Shown here piece after piece: positions 1 to 7,591 of a stretch of DNA of 64,000 nt. The DNA is taken from NCBI GenBank assembly GCA_000965745.1, contig CP009479.1, forward strand, positions 1,870,457 through 1,934,456. Reading direction: 5' to 3'. The notes under the pieces are model-generated. The model saw only the letters and a list, made by a program, of their open reading frames with translations. It searched no databases and had not been told where the DNA came from. Origin of the DNA: an uncultured archaeon (lineage in GTDB: Archaea; Thermoplasmatota; Thermoplasmata; Thermoplasmatales; Thermoplasmataceae). Numbering within the stretch: position 1 is the first letter of the stretch; each line of letters starts with the position of its first letter. The translations under genes were made by a program, and so were the position numbers.

Positions 1-1
1 G

Positions 2-784
2 TTTTTCTCCAGGGTAAAGGGAGGGAGGCTGGCCAATCTTCTAAGGCCTGCGAGAGTGATCGGCCTCGTTATATCCGATGTCTTTGGGGACGACCTTTCT
101 ATGATAGCCTCCGGACCGCTTACATACACCGAATATAAAGAGCAGGATCTTGAGGACATCATTGGAAAATATGGGCAAAGATGTCCCATTCTGAAAGAGA
201 TGGGAAGCAAGTCCGCAATAGCAGGGCCGGATTCTTCTGCTTTCACGAACGTTCAATTGCACGTTGTCTTAAGGAACCGGGATTTTGTGAATGAATTCTA
301 CAATACATTCAATCACTGGGGAGCGGACTGCATAAACCTGGGTTCCGATGTCAATGGAGATGTGCAGAGCGTGGCTGACAGGGTGATATCCATTATCAGG
401 TCTGCGAGGAGCATCAAGAGGAACGGGTTCTGGTTCACATTCGGCGGTGAAACCACTGTTAAGGTCAGGGGGGACGGACAGGGAGGAAGGAACCAGGAAC
501 TTTCGCTGCGAGTCCTTAAACGGATGAAAGACCAGGATTTTCTCTTCATGAGCATAGGAACTGATGGCATTGACGGAAAGAGCCCTGCAATGGGCGCTAT
601 TGTCGACTCGGAACTCAGAAAAAAACTCACAGACGAAGAAATAGACAGATCCATCGCATCGAGTGATTCGTACACGTTGTTGAACAGTTATAACAGTGCA
701 ATCATTACAGGAAGAACTGGAACAAATGTTTCTGATATAGCAGTCGGATACTTTGGTGGCAGTCAGAGAGATGAGGATGATTGA
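2..784 (+). CDS. Glycerate 2-kinase, MOFRL family (5'-truncated by window edge)
   Basis: Phosphorylates D-glycerate to 2-phosphoglycerate in the cytoplasm, the last special step of the non-phosphorylative Entner-Doudoroff route of Thermoplasma-type archaea. The reading frame is open from base 2, so the N-terminal half lies outside the window. What remains starts with a KGGRLANLLRPA stretch, then VISDVFGDD and IASGP, and further on the MOFRL core: FGGETTVKVRG, GRNQELSL, GTDGIDG and NVSDI, all characteristic of the GckA/TtuD family. The stop overlaps the TTG start of the next gene by 4 nt, so the two are probably co-transcribed. The KDG-aldolase-like gene at 58912-59805 would act in the same pathway. 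Family assignment is firm; the substrate is inferred from archaeal relatives. Confidence 0.9.
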   Translation, partial: FFSRVKGGRLANLLRPARVIGLVISDVFGDDLSMIASGPLTYTEYKEQDLEDIIGKYGQRCPILKEMGSKSAIAGPDSSAFTNVQLHVVLRNRDFVNEFYNTFNHWGADCINLGSDVNGDVQSVADRVISIIRSARSIKRNGFWFTFGGETTVKVRGDGQGGRNQELSLRVLKRMKDQDFLFMSIGTDGIDGKSPAMGAIVDSELRKKLTDEEIDRSIASSDSYTLLNSYNSAIITGRTGTNVSDIAVGYFGGSQRDEDD

Positions 785-1533
785 AGGTTGTTAAGGGAAG
801 GGAACAGGTTGGGGTTTACGATGAATCCTGCAGGGAAATCAGAATAAGAAACAGAACCTATGAGGTTCCGCCAAACCTGATCATATCGACCGGAGATACA
901 GTGACTGTCAAGGGTGATCGGTATGATGTGCTGGACTACAACCCGTCCTGGTTTGCCGTTGTTGCCAGGAGAGGAGCGCAGATCATACATTCAAAGGATG
1001 CTGCATACATCATATCCAGGGCAGGAATTTCTCATGGTGATACGGTACTGGAGGCGGGGGTAGGTTCAGGCGCGCTCTCTTCTGCACTTCTTTGGGCTGT
1101 TGGCAAAAATGGGAAACTTTTCAGCGTCGAATCAGACCGTTCCGCTATTGAGCGCGCCAGGGAAAATGTCTCGAATTTTCAAGTGATAGAAGACTGGGAA
1201 ATAATACAGGGAGATGTGAGAACCGATCTTCTTCCCACGGATCTGGATTGCATTATCCTGGACATTCCTGACCCATGGGATGCTGTGGGGAATTCAATCA
1301 GGTCGTTAAAGACGGGTGGCCACCTTGTGACGTACTCGCCGACGTTCAACCAGACAGAAAGAAATGTAGCCGAAATGGAAGCTGCCGGAATGTCTGTTGT
1401 GGAGACTGTTGAGATCACTAAGAGGAACATCCTGGTAAGGCCCGATGCGACAAGGCCGGACCATCAGATGATAGGGCATACCGCTTTTATTACGTTTGGA
1501 GTTAAAAAGTCAGGCCACTCTGTCGAATTATAA
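781..1533 (+). CDS. trmI: tRNA (adenine-N1)-methyltransferase TrmI (m1A57/58)
   Basis: SAM-dependent methylation of adenine in the T-loop of tRNA. The N-terminal 70 residues form the small beta domain of the family (VVARRGAQIIHSKDAAYI, the family's RG-Q-I--KDA pattern). The Rossmann domain follows, with SAM motif VLEAGVGSGALS, acidic loop VESD and the D-P-PW segment (DIPDPWDAV), which is the usual TrmI/Trm61 active-site signature. The length of 250 aa is normal. The start is a TTG that overlaps the glycerate kinase stop; no better in-frame start lies nearby. It converges with the TRASH regulator downstream, leaving only 14 nt between the two stops. Assignment is confident; the exact target position (57 and/or 58) is known from archaeal homologues, not visible here. 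Confidence 0.9.
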   Translation: MKVVKGREQVGVYDESCREIRIRNRTYEVPPNLIISTGDTVTVKGDRYDVLDYNPSWFAVVARRGAQIIHSKDAAYIISRAGISHGDTVLEAGVGSGALSSALLWAVGKNGKLFSVESDRSAIERARENVSNFQVIEDWEIIQGDVRTDLLPTDLDCIILDIPDPWDAVGNSIRSLKTGGHLVTYSPTFNQTERNVAEMEAAGMSVVETVEITKRNILVRPDATRPDHQMIGHTAFITFGVKKSGHSVEL

Positions 1534-1547
1534 CAGGTGCTGTAACC

Positions 1548-2069
1548 TCACCTTGTAGTGTGGAGAATGTTTTCCAGGCTCCTTTTGCAATTTGGGCAGC
1601 AGGCATAGTATGTGTTTCCTTTTGTCTGAAGCTTCAGAGGGGCATCAAGAATCTGTTTTCTGCAATAGTCGCAGTAAAGGTCAAAGTCAACTTCATTCTC
1701 CTCATATCTTGAAAGTTTATGAACAATCTTCATGCTCCTTACCGGGAATTTTTCGTACATTGCTTCCTTTCTCAAAACAACGAGAAATGTTCCATCGGAT
1801 AGTTCGATCGATTCGACCATAAATTCCTCTGGGATGTCAAAGAGATTTTCAACCTCGGCGAGCACCATTATGTCTTCGTCTTCGGAATCCACGTTTATTG
1901 TGAAATTTCTGATTATGCCTCTCTCGACAAGATTGGATATTATTCGCGAGACAGTGTTCCTGTTCAACCCTGTCATTTCAGCAATCTCGCTTGCTGACCT
2001 CCTTGAATCTTCCTTCAATATTCTAAGAATTTTGGATTCATTATAGTTTAAGTTAACAGGCCTCTTCAT
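1548..2069 (-). CDS. Winged-helix (Lrp/AsnC-like) regulator with C-terminal TRASH metal-sensing domain
   Basis: DNA-binding regulator, probably metal-responsive. Near the N-terminus is an Lrp-like wHTH (KILRILKEDSRRSASEIAEMTG, then LNRNTVSRII). A middle domain of about 60 residues follows, and the C-terminus has CDYC, about 20 residues, then CCPNC, matching the TRASH pattern C-X19-22-C-X3-C. CopR/CopT-type archaeal copper regulators have this layout. The frame stays open to a TTG at 2150, but ATG 2069 is preferred: a TATA element on the minus strand at 2091-2100 is centred 26 bp upstream, giving a leaderless transcript and room for the divergent DUF302 promoter. The copper ATPase block lies 9 kb away and could be a target, but nothing in the sequence proves it. 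The ligand could also be another soft metal. Confidence 0.82.
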   Translation of the reverse strand: MKRPVNLNYNESKILRILKEDSRRSASEIAEMTGLNRNTVSRIISNLVERGIIRNFTINVDSEDEDIMVLAEVENLFDIPEEFMVESIELSDGTFLVVLRKEAMYEKFPVRSMKIVHKLSRYEENEVDFDLYCDYCRKQILDAPLKLQTKGNTYYACCPNCKRSLENILHTTR

Positions 2070-2162
2070 CTCTGATGGGATGTCAAGGTCTAATAAAATC
2101 CTCTCCCACGGTTTGTAAAATTTCGTCGGCCGTCCCTGGAATCCAATCAAACATTTTTAAAA

Positions 2163-2558
2163 ATGAAGCAATACCAGTTTATGTTTTCTTACGAGAGACT
2201 TGTTGGCAATGACGTTGAGAACACCTTTGGGAGTCTTTCCGCAAAGCTGAAAAATGCTGGATATATAGTTCTCTCATTCGTTGACGTTAAAGAAATACTG
2301 ACAAAGAACTTCGGCGGGGATCACCCGGGCTACTACATACTCAATGTCTGCAAACCACCAGCAGCAAGGGACCTGATTGGGGAGAATGAGGACATGGGAT
2401 TGCTGCTGCCATGCAAGATAGTTCTGATCGAAAAGGGTGAGAAAACCCGGGTCATGATGCTCCGCGTATCCGAACTTGCACAGAAGTATCTTGGCAGCGA
2501 TGGAAAAAAAGCAATGGTGTATGAAGAAGAACTTATTTCGGTACTCGACAACCTTTAG
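2163..2558 (+). CDS. DUF302 family protein
   Basis: Small cytoplasmic protein of 131 aa in the DUF302 (TT1751-like) family: an N-terminal strand-helix with F-S--L--AG-----F-DVKEIL, then GGDHPGYYILNVCKP and LLLPCKIVLIEKGEKTRV, the conserved order of this fold. The biochemical function is unknown. It is divergent from the TRASH regulator, and the two starts are 93 nt apart, so the regulator may control it. A TATA-like element at 2111-2120 would give a short leader. DUF302 proteins are often found near sulfur or heavy-metal genes, which suits a metal-type regulator, but this is context only. tRNA-Tyr follows about 65 nt downstream. Confidence 0.8.
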   Translation: MKQYQFMFSYERLVGNDVENTFGSLSAKLKNAGYIVLSFVDVKEILTKNFGGDHPGYYILNVCKPPAARDLIGENEDMGLLLPCKIVLIEKGEKTRVMMLRVSELAQKYLGSDGKKAMVYEEELISVLDNL

Positions 2559-2623
2559 TTTTTCAGGCAGATAGAAGTTGCCTGCACAATAAAAATTATT
2601 AGTATCGACCCTATCAACCTTCA

Positions 2624-2726
2624 CCCGGCTTAGCTCAGTTGGTAGAGCGGCGGACTGTAGAGGGAATCCACGGCATGGAATACCGCCGTAATCCGCAGGT
2701 CTCTGGTTCGAATCCGGAAGCCGGGA
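2624..2726 (+). tRNA. tRNA-Tyr (GUA) with a 30-nt intron
   Basis: Acceptor halves cccggct (2624-2630) and agccggg (2719-2725) pair perfectly, with discriminator A at 2726. The D arm and T arm (tctgg-ttcgaat-ccgga) are normal. Anticodon stem gcgga/tccgc encloses loop ctGTAg-a with anticodon at 2657-2659. The extra bases 2661-2690 fall after position 37, the canonical site of archaeal tRNA introns. Intron bases 2683-2688 (ccgccg) can also pair with 2648-2653 (cggcgg), so precursor folding may compete with the mature anticodon stem. The CCA end is not encoded. Confidence 0.93.
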
Positions 2727-3148
2727 TACAAAGATTGGTTAGGTTCCTAAACACATTTCTATGCCTTCAGTTGGTAGTTGTTTATGTACTTCCAGGCCAG
2801 ATTCTGTGATATAATAATGTTTGAATTATAATGCCAGATGTTATGGGCATCATGCGGAGGTTATTTCATTGAGAGCGTGTCTGCCACTTAAGTCATCCTC
2901 TGATTTAGGAGCAAAGATACTTGGCCTGATAATCCTGATTTCCTTCTTCAGTTTCCTTCTTGTTAAGCCCGGAGGAGAAGACCTCCGACTACGATCCCAA
3001 TGGATCAGAGCCATGATAATCTAGCGATTCGGTAAGTGTATAGTTTGCATTATTACGCAATTATCCCCAAGGATGCGTCGAATTAGAATTTTCATCATGG
3101 ACGGGACATTACTATCGCTTCAACCGCAAGACATAATGAGGTTATTTC
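2727..3148. other. Non-coding stretch after tRNA-Tyr
   Basis: About 420 nt without a convincing gene. The only long frame (2821-3024, plus strand, 67 codons) has one hydrophobic run but no recognisable family, promoter or ribosome site. A small perfect hairpin (cggagg...cctccg) lies near 2970-2990. I looked for a copy of the tRNA 3' end that would mark an integration site and saw none. Confidence 0.5.
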
Positions 3149-4081
3149 TCACCTTGAGCGCAACTTATGGCCAGCAAGGCTTGAACCCATGATAAGCAGA
3201 TCCTTGGCATTTTCAGATATCCCAATATGACTGAGGAATCCATGAACCATTCCAGTGGCACGAATACAGGTTACTTTTACAGAATGTTGCTTCAGGGTAG
3301 ATGCATAGGTCTCGCCCTGATCACGCAGCGGATCAAACTCAGCAGTGATGACGAGAGTTTCTGGCATGCCTTCATGATTTTTGAATAACATCGGAGAGAA
3401 ATACGGGCTTGCAATGTCCGCATCATTGTTGATGTAATTCTTGTGGAACCAGCCCATCATTCCCTCTGTGAGTACATATTCCTTTGAAAACTCTCTGAAA
3501 GACTCTGAAGAATAATCGGGCGCGACAACGGGATAATACAGGACACTCAGGGCAGGAACCGGATACCCGTCTTCAACCGACTTGACAGAAAGTGCAGCGC
3601 ACAAGTTTCCACCCGCACTGTCCCCCATTGTGGCAATCTTGTCTTTATTTGCCCCAAACTGTTCAGATTTCTCCCTAATCCATCTGTAGGAATCGTACGC
3701 ATCATTCACAGCCGTTGGAAACTTAAACTCGGGTGCGAGCCTGTAGCCAACTGAAATTACTTTTGAACCGGAATACCTGGCGATGTGCCTGCAAATGCTG
3801 TCATATGCCTCAATGTCACCTATTACAAATCCTCCGCCATGATAAAACACTATGATGGAATCGCTGGCCGAATCGTCAGAATAAAGCCTGGCATCGAGTT
3901 CTGAATCCCTTACCGGTATCTTCATGTCTTCAGATTTCTCAATAGAGATTTCTGCTCCCAGCATCTGATCGTAGGTCTTTGTCAGTTCCCTGAACTCCTT
4001 AGGGTCCACACCTTCCATTGATGTGGGCATTATCTGCATTATCTGGTCTACCATTTTTTTGATGTCCGGATCAACAGGCAT
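3149..4081 (-). CDS. Carboxylesterase, hormone-sensitive-lipase (HSL) family alpha/beta hydrolase
   Basis: Cytoplasmic serine esterase that hydrolyses short-chain esters. Numbering from ATG 4081: oxyanion motif HGGGF at about 81-85, nucleophile elbow GDSAGGN with Ser about 155, acid Asp about 250 in EFDPLRDQG, and catalytic His about 280 in MVHGFLSH. This triad and the N-terminal cap helices are those of archaeal HSL-type esterases, and 310 aa is the typical length. The frame continues three codons further to a TTG, but ATG 4081 is better, with an A/T-rich element (4101-4110) about 26 bp upstream. No signal peptide is present. The gene stands alone, downstream of the GS-like/C39-like pair on the same strand. 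The natural substrate cannot be inferred. Confidence 0.9.
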   Translation of the reverse strand: MPVDPDIKKMVDQIMQIMPTSMEGVDPKEFRELTKTYDQMLGAEISIEKSEDMKIPVRDSELDARLYSDDSASDSIIVFYHGGGFVIGDIEAYDSICRHIARYSGSKVISVGYRLAPEFKFPTAVNDAYDSYRWIREKSEQFGANKDKIATMGDSAGGNLCAALSVKSVEDGYPVPALSVLYYPVVAPDYSSESFREFSKEYVLTEGMMGWFHKNYINNDADIASPYFSPMLFKNHEGMPETLVITAEFDPLRDQGETYASTLKQHSVKVTCIRATGMVHGFLSHIGISENAKDLLIMGSSLAGHKLRSR

Positions 4082-4118
4082 GTTTATCAATATGAATTTG
4101 AAGCTAATTAACTTTGAA

Positions 4119-4970
4119 TCAATCCGCGCGGTACGGGGTTCCGTTATCCCAGATGCCCGGGGTCAGGCAGCTTTCCAGGTCCTTCCCTATATCCTGTCTT
4201 GAGGCATGATAAATCACGATAAAGCCCCCCTCTTTCCCGTCGTTTCGGATAAGGGCATTCCTTAAGGATTCAGCGGGCTGAAAAATGTAACCTGACATTC
4301 CACGGCTTTTGTAGTTATCCTGGAGCACATAATAGAATTCGTGGCCTGATTCCGAATATTTCTTGATCATGCCCGCAAGGACAACAAAGTGGCCAACCGA
4401 CCAGTCATCAAGCTCCATGCATTCCTCCCTGGAAAGAAATTCGAACAGGTCCACGGGGGTCTTGAGGAAGGCATTTGAACATGTGAGGTCCACCTGAAGA
4501 TTCAGAATAATATTCAGATCAGTCTTCTGCAAGTTCTCCCAGATTAATTCTCCCACTTTTCTGAAAGCTTCAGAGGTCAGGTTCACTTCATTGTTTCTTG
4601 CTGCAAAGAATGGTTTTGCGGAGTACTGGTTTCCAAGGACCTTTCTTGCTGCCTCCAGAACACCAACAGCACTGGTGCCAAGTTCCTCTTCCCTATCAGA
4701 AAACTTCATTTCCAGTGGATAAAAGACTTCTCTTGTCCTGTCATCCAGCTCGTCTTCAGATTTCCCTTTTAGTTTCCGGCTGAGTTCATACTCGTCACGG
4801 GATATTGTTGTCCCACTCAGTTTTGCCATGATGTCTTCTGAAAGATCATATTCAGACTTGGTCTCCAGTGACTGGGCAATCTTGAGAAGAGAGTAGGGGC
4901 CGCACGTCTCACTTTTCTGATCCTTAAGGCTACTGAAAGTGCCATTTAGCCTCTGGATAGACTTCAGCAT
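4119..4970 (-). CDS. C39-like (papain-fold) cysteine peptidase or transferase, function unknown
   Basis: Papain-like cysteine enzyme of about 283 aa. From ATG 4970: the nucleophile motif DQKSETCGPYSLL puts Cys at about 23 with a Gln five residues before it as oxyanion helper. About 170 residues later comes WSVGHFVVLAG (His about 194), then YVLQDNY (Asp about 218), the order C, H, D of the C39/phytochelatin-synthase-like clan. The long insert between Cys and His is mostly charged helix and unlike bacteriocin C39 domains. No signal peptide or membrane segment is present, so it is cytoplasmic. The frame is open into the upstream GS-like gene (ATG 5063); ATG 4970 avoids that 59-nt overlap and leaves a 34-nt gap. 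The fold is well supported; peptidase versus gamma-glutamyl hydrolase or transferase activity is open. Confidence 0.65.
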   Translation of the reverse strand: MLKSIQRLNGTFSSLKDQKSETCGPYSLLKIAQSLETKSEYDLSEDIMAKLSGTTISRDEYELSRKLKGKSEDELDDRTREVFYPLEMKFSDREEELGTSAVGVLEAARKVLGNQYSAKPFFAARNNEVNLTSEAFRKVGELIWENLQKTDLNIILNLQVDLTCSNAFLKTPVDLFEFLSREECMELDDWSVGHFVVLAGMIKKYSESGHEFYYVLQDNYKSRGMSGYIFQPAESLRNALIRNDGKEGGFIVIYHASRQDIGKDLESCLTPGIWDNGTPYRAD

Positions 4971-5004
4971 CCTGATTTCCAAACTTACTCCCGGTTTCCC
5001 GGCG

Positions 5005-6393
5005 TCAGATTGGTTCAAGGAATCTGTCAACCTCCCATTTATCGACGTTCTTGTAATAATCATCCCACTCTGATTTCCTTACTTTGAGGTACTCATCATA
5101 CAACAGTTCCCCCATGTACGATCTCAAATCCGAATCTTCCTCAGCAGCGTGGATGGCTTCAATCAAAGTTGTAGGCAGCATTTCCACCCCTTTCTTCTTC
5201 AGTTCACTTTCAGAGAAATCAGCGGGATCATAGTTCAGCGGCTCCCCGGGATCTATACCGCTTTCAATGCCGTCTATTCCAGCCGCAATCAGGGCACCAA
5301 TGGCGATATGTGGGTTAGATGAGCAATCCGGGAGCCTGAACTCAATTCTGGTCGACTCCGTATCGCCAGGAGGATTGGATGGAATACGAACTGCAACACC
5401 CCTGTGGTCGTATCCGTAAGAAACGTGTGCAGGTGCCCAGCTGCCAGGTATCAACCTTTTGTATGAGTTGGAAAGAGGGTTTTCGAATGCACAAAGCGCC
5501 TTCATGTGCTTCATCACACCGCCAATGAAGTTGTAGGCGGTCCTGCTCAAACCGATTCCCCCTGGATCTTTACCGTCAGACATCACATTTCGGGTTGTGC
5601 TCTTGTCGAAGAGAGAAAGGTGAATGTGGAGTCCACTTCCGGGTGAAGAGTTGTCAACCTTTGGCATGAAACTGGCGACCATGGCTCCCTTCGCTGCGGT
5701 TGATTTGATAACGCTCTTCAGAACGATGAACTGGTCTGCTATTTTTAAAGGTTCGCCATACCTGTAGGTTATTTCAAACTGGGAGCTGCCGTATTCTTTT
5801 TTCAGATGCTCGACAACAATCCCCATTTTTTCCAGGTTGCCGGACACTTCGTTTAGGAAGGGGGCGGTCTTGTCGATCCCGAGGCTGTCCATCAGCTTGC
5901 CGGTAACCACAGGCTTATGATCATTTTCATTGAAAATATAGAATTCTGACTCCATTGCGCATTTGGCATACAACCCGAGGCTGTCCAGCCTGCCAATCAT
6001 CCTTCTCAGGAAAAAGCGAGGATCGGAAGGCGTCGGTTCAAGATTTTCAGGTTCCGATAATTCAGTCTGAATCCTCGCAACACCATCGACATGCGGGAGA
6101 ACAGCGTATGTCGAAATATCGGGCATTAATTTGAATTCTGACGATTGTGAGCCATATAGCCCGTCATGGACAAGATGGTCAAGGACGTTGAAAGACTGCT
6201 GGGCCCTTGTAACACCTATACCATACCTGACAGCATCTGAAAGAAAGTCAACAGTTGTTGCCATATTTCTCAGAATCAGGTCAAGGCCCATCCATTCCAG
6301 CTTAACAACCCGAATTCCATCCTTCCTCACCTTTTCAACGAACGCATCAACATTTTTACTGTTCAAATAATCACCATTCTTAAGGAGCGCCAT
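5005..6393 (-). CDS. Glutamine-synthetase-like ligase (probable gamma-glutamyl-amine type)
   Basis: Class I glutamine synthetase fold, 462 aa. The ATP-grasp-like barrel is intact: AMESEFYIF (metal Glu pair), ASFMPKV...GSGLHIHLSL (metal/ATP), KRLIPGSWAPAHVSYG, HRGVAVRIP (glutamate-binding Arg loop) and IEFRLPDCSSNPHIAIGALIAAG. The N-terminal beta-grasp domain differs from true GlnA: where GlnA has the F-DGSS loop carrying the ammonium-binding Asp, this protein has GIGVTRAQQSFN. Loss of that Asp is typical of PuuA/GlnA3-like enzymes that join glutamate to an amine other than ammonia. The adenylylation motif is also absent. It is followed on the same strand by the C39-like cysteine enzyme, suggesting a ligase plus hydrolase or transferase pair. 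GS fold certain, substrate unknown. Confidence 0.82.
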   Translation of the reverse strand: MALLKNGDYLNSKNVDAFVEKVRKDGIRVVKLEWMGLDLILRNMATTVDFLSDAVRYGIGVTRAQQSFNVLDHLVHDGLYGSQSSEFKLMPDISTYAVLPHVDGVARIQTELSEPENLEPTPSDPRFFLRRMIGRLDSLGLYAKCAMESEFYIFNENDHKPVVTGKLMDSLGIDKTAPFLNEVSGNLEKMGIVVEHLKKEYGSSQFEITYRYGEPLKIADQFIVLKSVIKSTAAKGAMVASFMPKVDNSSPGSGLHIHLSLFDKSTTRNVMSDGKDPGGIGLSRTAYNFIGGVMKHMKALCAFENPLSNSYKRLIPGSWAPAHVSYGYDHRGVAVRIPSNPPGDTESTRIEFRLPDCSSNPHIAIGALIAAGIDGIESGIDPGEPLNYDPADFSESELKKKGVEMLPTTLIEAIHAAEEDSDLRSYMGELLYDEYLKVRKSEWDDYYKNVDKWEVDRFLEPI

Positions 6394-6559
6394 TCCAATT
6401 TCCAGAAACGGTTCCCGGACCCTGCAGGCAGCAGTACTGATGATGGGCTGTTTCTGTTGCCTTTAGGTACTGCACACCCAACCAGGTAACACACTATCAT
6501 GCGATATATATTCCTTTCCCCGAAAATTCCGGCAGGAATAGCACAGTTAACTGCCGCCT

Positions 6560-6913
6560 TCAGAATATCTTGTAATACATCAGCACAATTGCAGCTATTA
6601 TGATGGTGGCTCCAACCGCATATAAAATATAATTCTTCAGAGGGTAGGGAGGCTTGTAGTTTTCATCCGACAGCATATTCTCAAAGGAGTAATCCTTATC
6701 GTTTTTTTCTGCGGGTGCACCTGTAGGTGCCGGCGTTGGGCTTGGTCTCGCACCCCTCCTTCTTCGCCTGAAGAAGGGGAAAAAGAAGAAAAATGGAAGG
6801 AAATATCCGTAACCTGAGTAATGAGGGAAGAATCTTGGAACTATAAATATGAGAAGCGCCCAGATCGCAATGTATGCAATCCAGATGAAAGAGCCAATAT
6901 TTCTTCTGTCCAC
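6560..6913 (-). CDS. Small membrane protein with two transmembrane segments and a Pro/Ala linker
   Basis: Unrecognised protein of 117 aa. An N-terminal membrane region (WIAYIAIWALLIFIVP, then the Phe-rich FLPFFFFFPFF, possibly a re-entrant or second helix) is followed by a basic RRRRRG patch, a Pro/Ala/Thr linker (PSPTPAPTGAPAE), a short charged segment, and a C-terminal transmembrane helix (YILYAVGATIIIAAIVLMYY). The basic patch suggests that the loop is cytoplasmic. The start is GTG 6913. It lies between the GS-like gene and the hemerythrin gene, all on the minus strand but with gaps of 166 and 88 nt, so co-transcription is uncertain. No function is assigned. Confidence 0.7.
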   Translation of the reverse strand: MDRRNIGSFIWIAYIAIWALLIFIVPRFFPHYSGYGYFLPFFFFFPFFRRRRRGARPSPTPAPTGAPAEKNDKDYSFENMLSDENYKPPYPLKNYILYAVGATIIIAAIVLMYYKIF

Positions 6914-7001
6914 AACTATCGCTCCAGGATTAAATTCTTGCTAATAACCATATCATATCCTGTTATCCATGGAAGAACGCGCCCACTTCAGTCTTTCACC
7001 T

Positions 7002-7475
7002 TCACCTTCGCCTTCTGAGTATGTTGCACACCCACCCTTCAGGAGCTCTGGCCTGTTCAATCTCAAATAGAATAAGCCTTGCCTGGGTGCTTGCGTCCTG
7101 TTTTTCCAGTTCCTGGTAAACAGTCTGTTCTTCGGCTTCATTATGGGCATCCAGAACTCTTATCAGGCCCTCTACCCTGTCAGTTGCCAGCTCACCCCGC
7201 CCCGCGTTGAGATATTCCTCTATCTTGTCGAGGAGTTTCCATATCCCGCCATGTTCTACCTCCAGGCCATGAATCCTTGCGGCGTTCGCCTGATTTTCAA
7301 CGGTTCTGAAAAGGATGGACTCCTCCCAGAATATGTGGTTTTGGAGGCTGTTCCTGGCTTTTTCGAAACAGGACACCGACGGTTTTCCTTCTCTTAAGGA
7401 GTCCAGAAAACAGGTAAGTGATTCGCCTACGCGCTTGTGATCTTCTTCCAGAATGTCTGAGAGCAATTGCCCCAC
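7002..7475 (-). CDS. Hemerythrin-like (HHE) cation-binding protein
   Basis: Four-helix-bundle protein of 157 aa with a probable di-iron or other metal site. It has the hemerythrin ligand series: EEDH near residue 11, NHIFWEESILF (about 46-56), a VEH near 74 and H-EAEEQTVY (about 111-120). The tail APEGWVCNIL resembles the W-C terminus of some archaeal HHE proteins. Possible roles are oxygen or NO sensing or binding, or iron handling; none is proven here. The GTG start at 7475 is supported by a minus-strand AT-rich box (taaattta, centred near 7504) about 28 bp upstream. That element lies back to back with the promoter of the divergent SDR gene, so the two genes share an intergenic region. Confidence 0.85.
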   Translation of the reverse strand: MGQLLSDILEEDHKRVGESLTCFLDSLREGKPSVSCFEKARNSLQNHIFWEESILFRTVENQANAARIHGLEVEHGGIWKLLDKIEEYLNAGRGELATDRVEGLIRVLDAHNEAEEQTVYQELEKQDASTQARLILFEIEQARAPEGWVCNILRRRR

Positions 7476-7560
7476 CCAATGGCTTATATCGGAACTGTAT
7501 CTAAATTTAGCCCATTGGCAAATTGTAATCCCGGATATTTGCTCAGGATAATTTTGTGAA

Positions 7561-7570
7561 TATATTTATA
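7561..7570 (+). promoter_or_regulatory. TATA box of the SDR gene at 7592
   Basis: The element tatatttata is centred 26 bp before ATG 7592, the spacing expected for an archaeal leaderless transcript. It decides the start codon in favour of 7592 over the in-frame ATG at 7556. Confidence 0.7.
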
Positions 7571-7591
7571 CAGTATTCGGGTTGGTCAACC

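Noticed and set aside
2821-3024. 67-codon open frame after tRNA-Tyr, possible transposase remnant
   Set aside because: One hydrophobic run but no recognisable motif, no promoter or ribosome site; no remnants in the other frames either.
2624-3148. tRNA-Tyr as attachment site of an integrated element
   Set aside because: No duplicate of the tRNA 3' end and no integrase gene were seen in the window.
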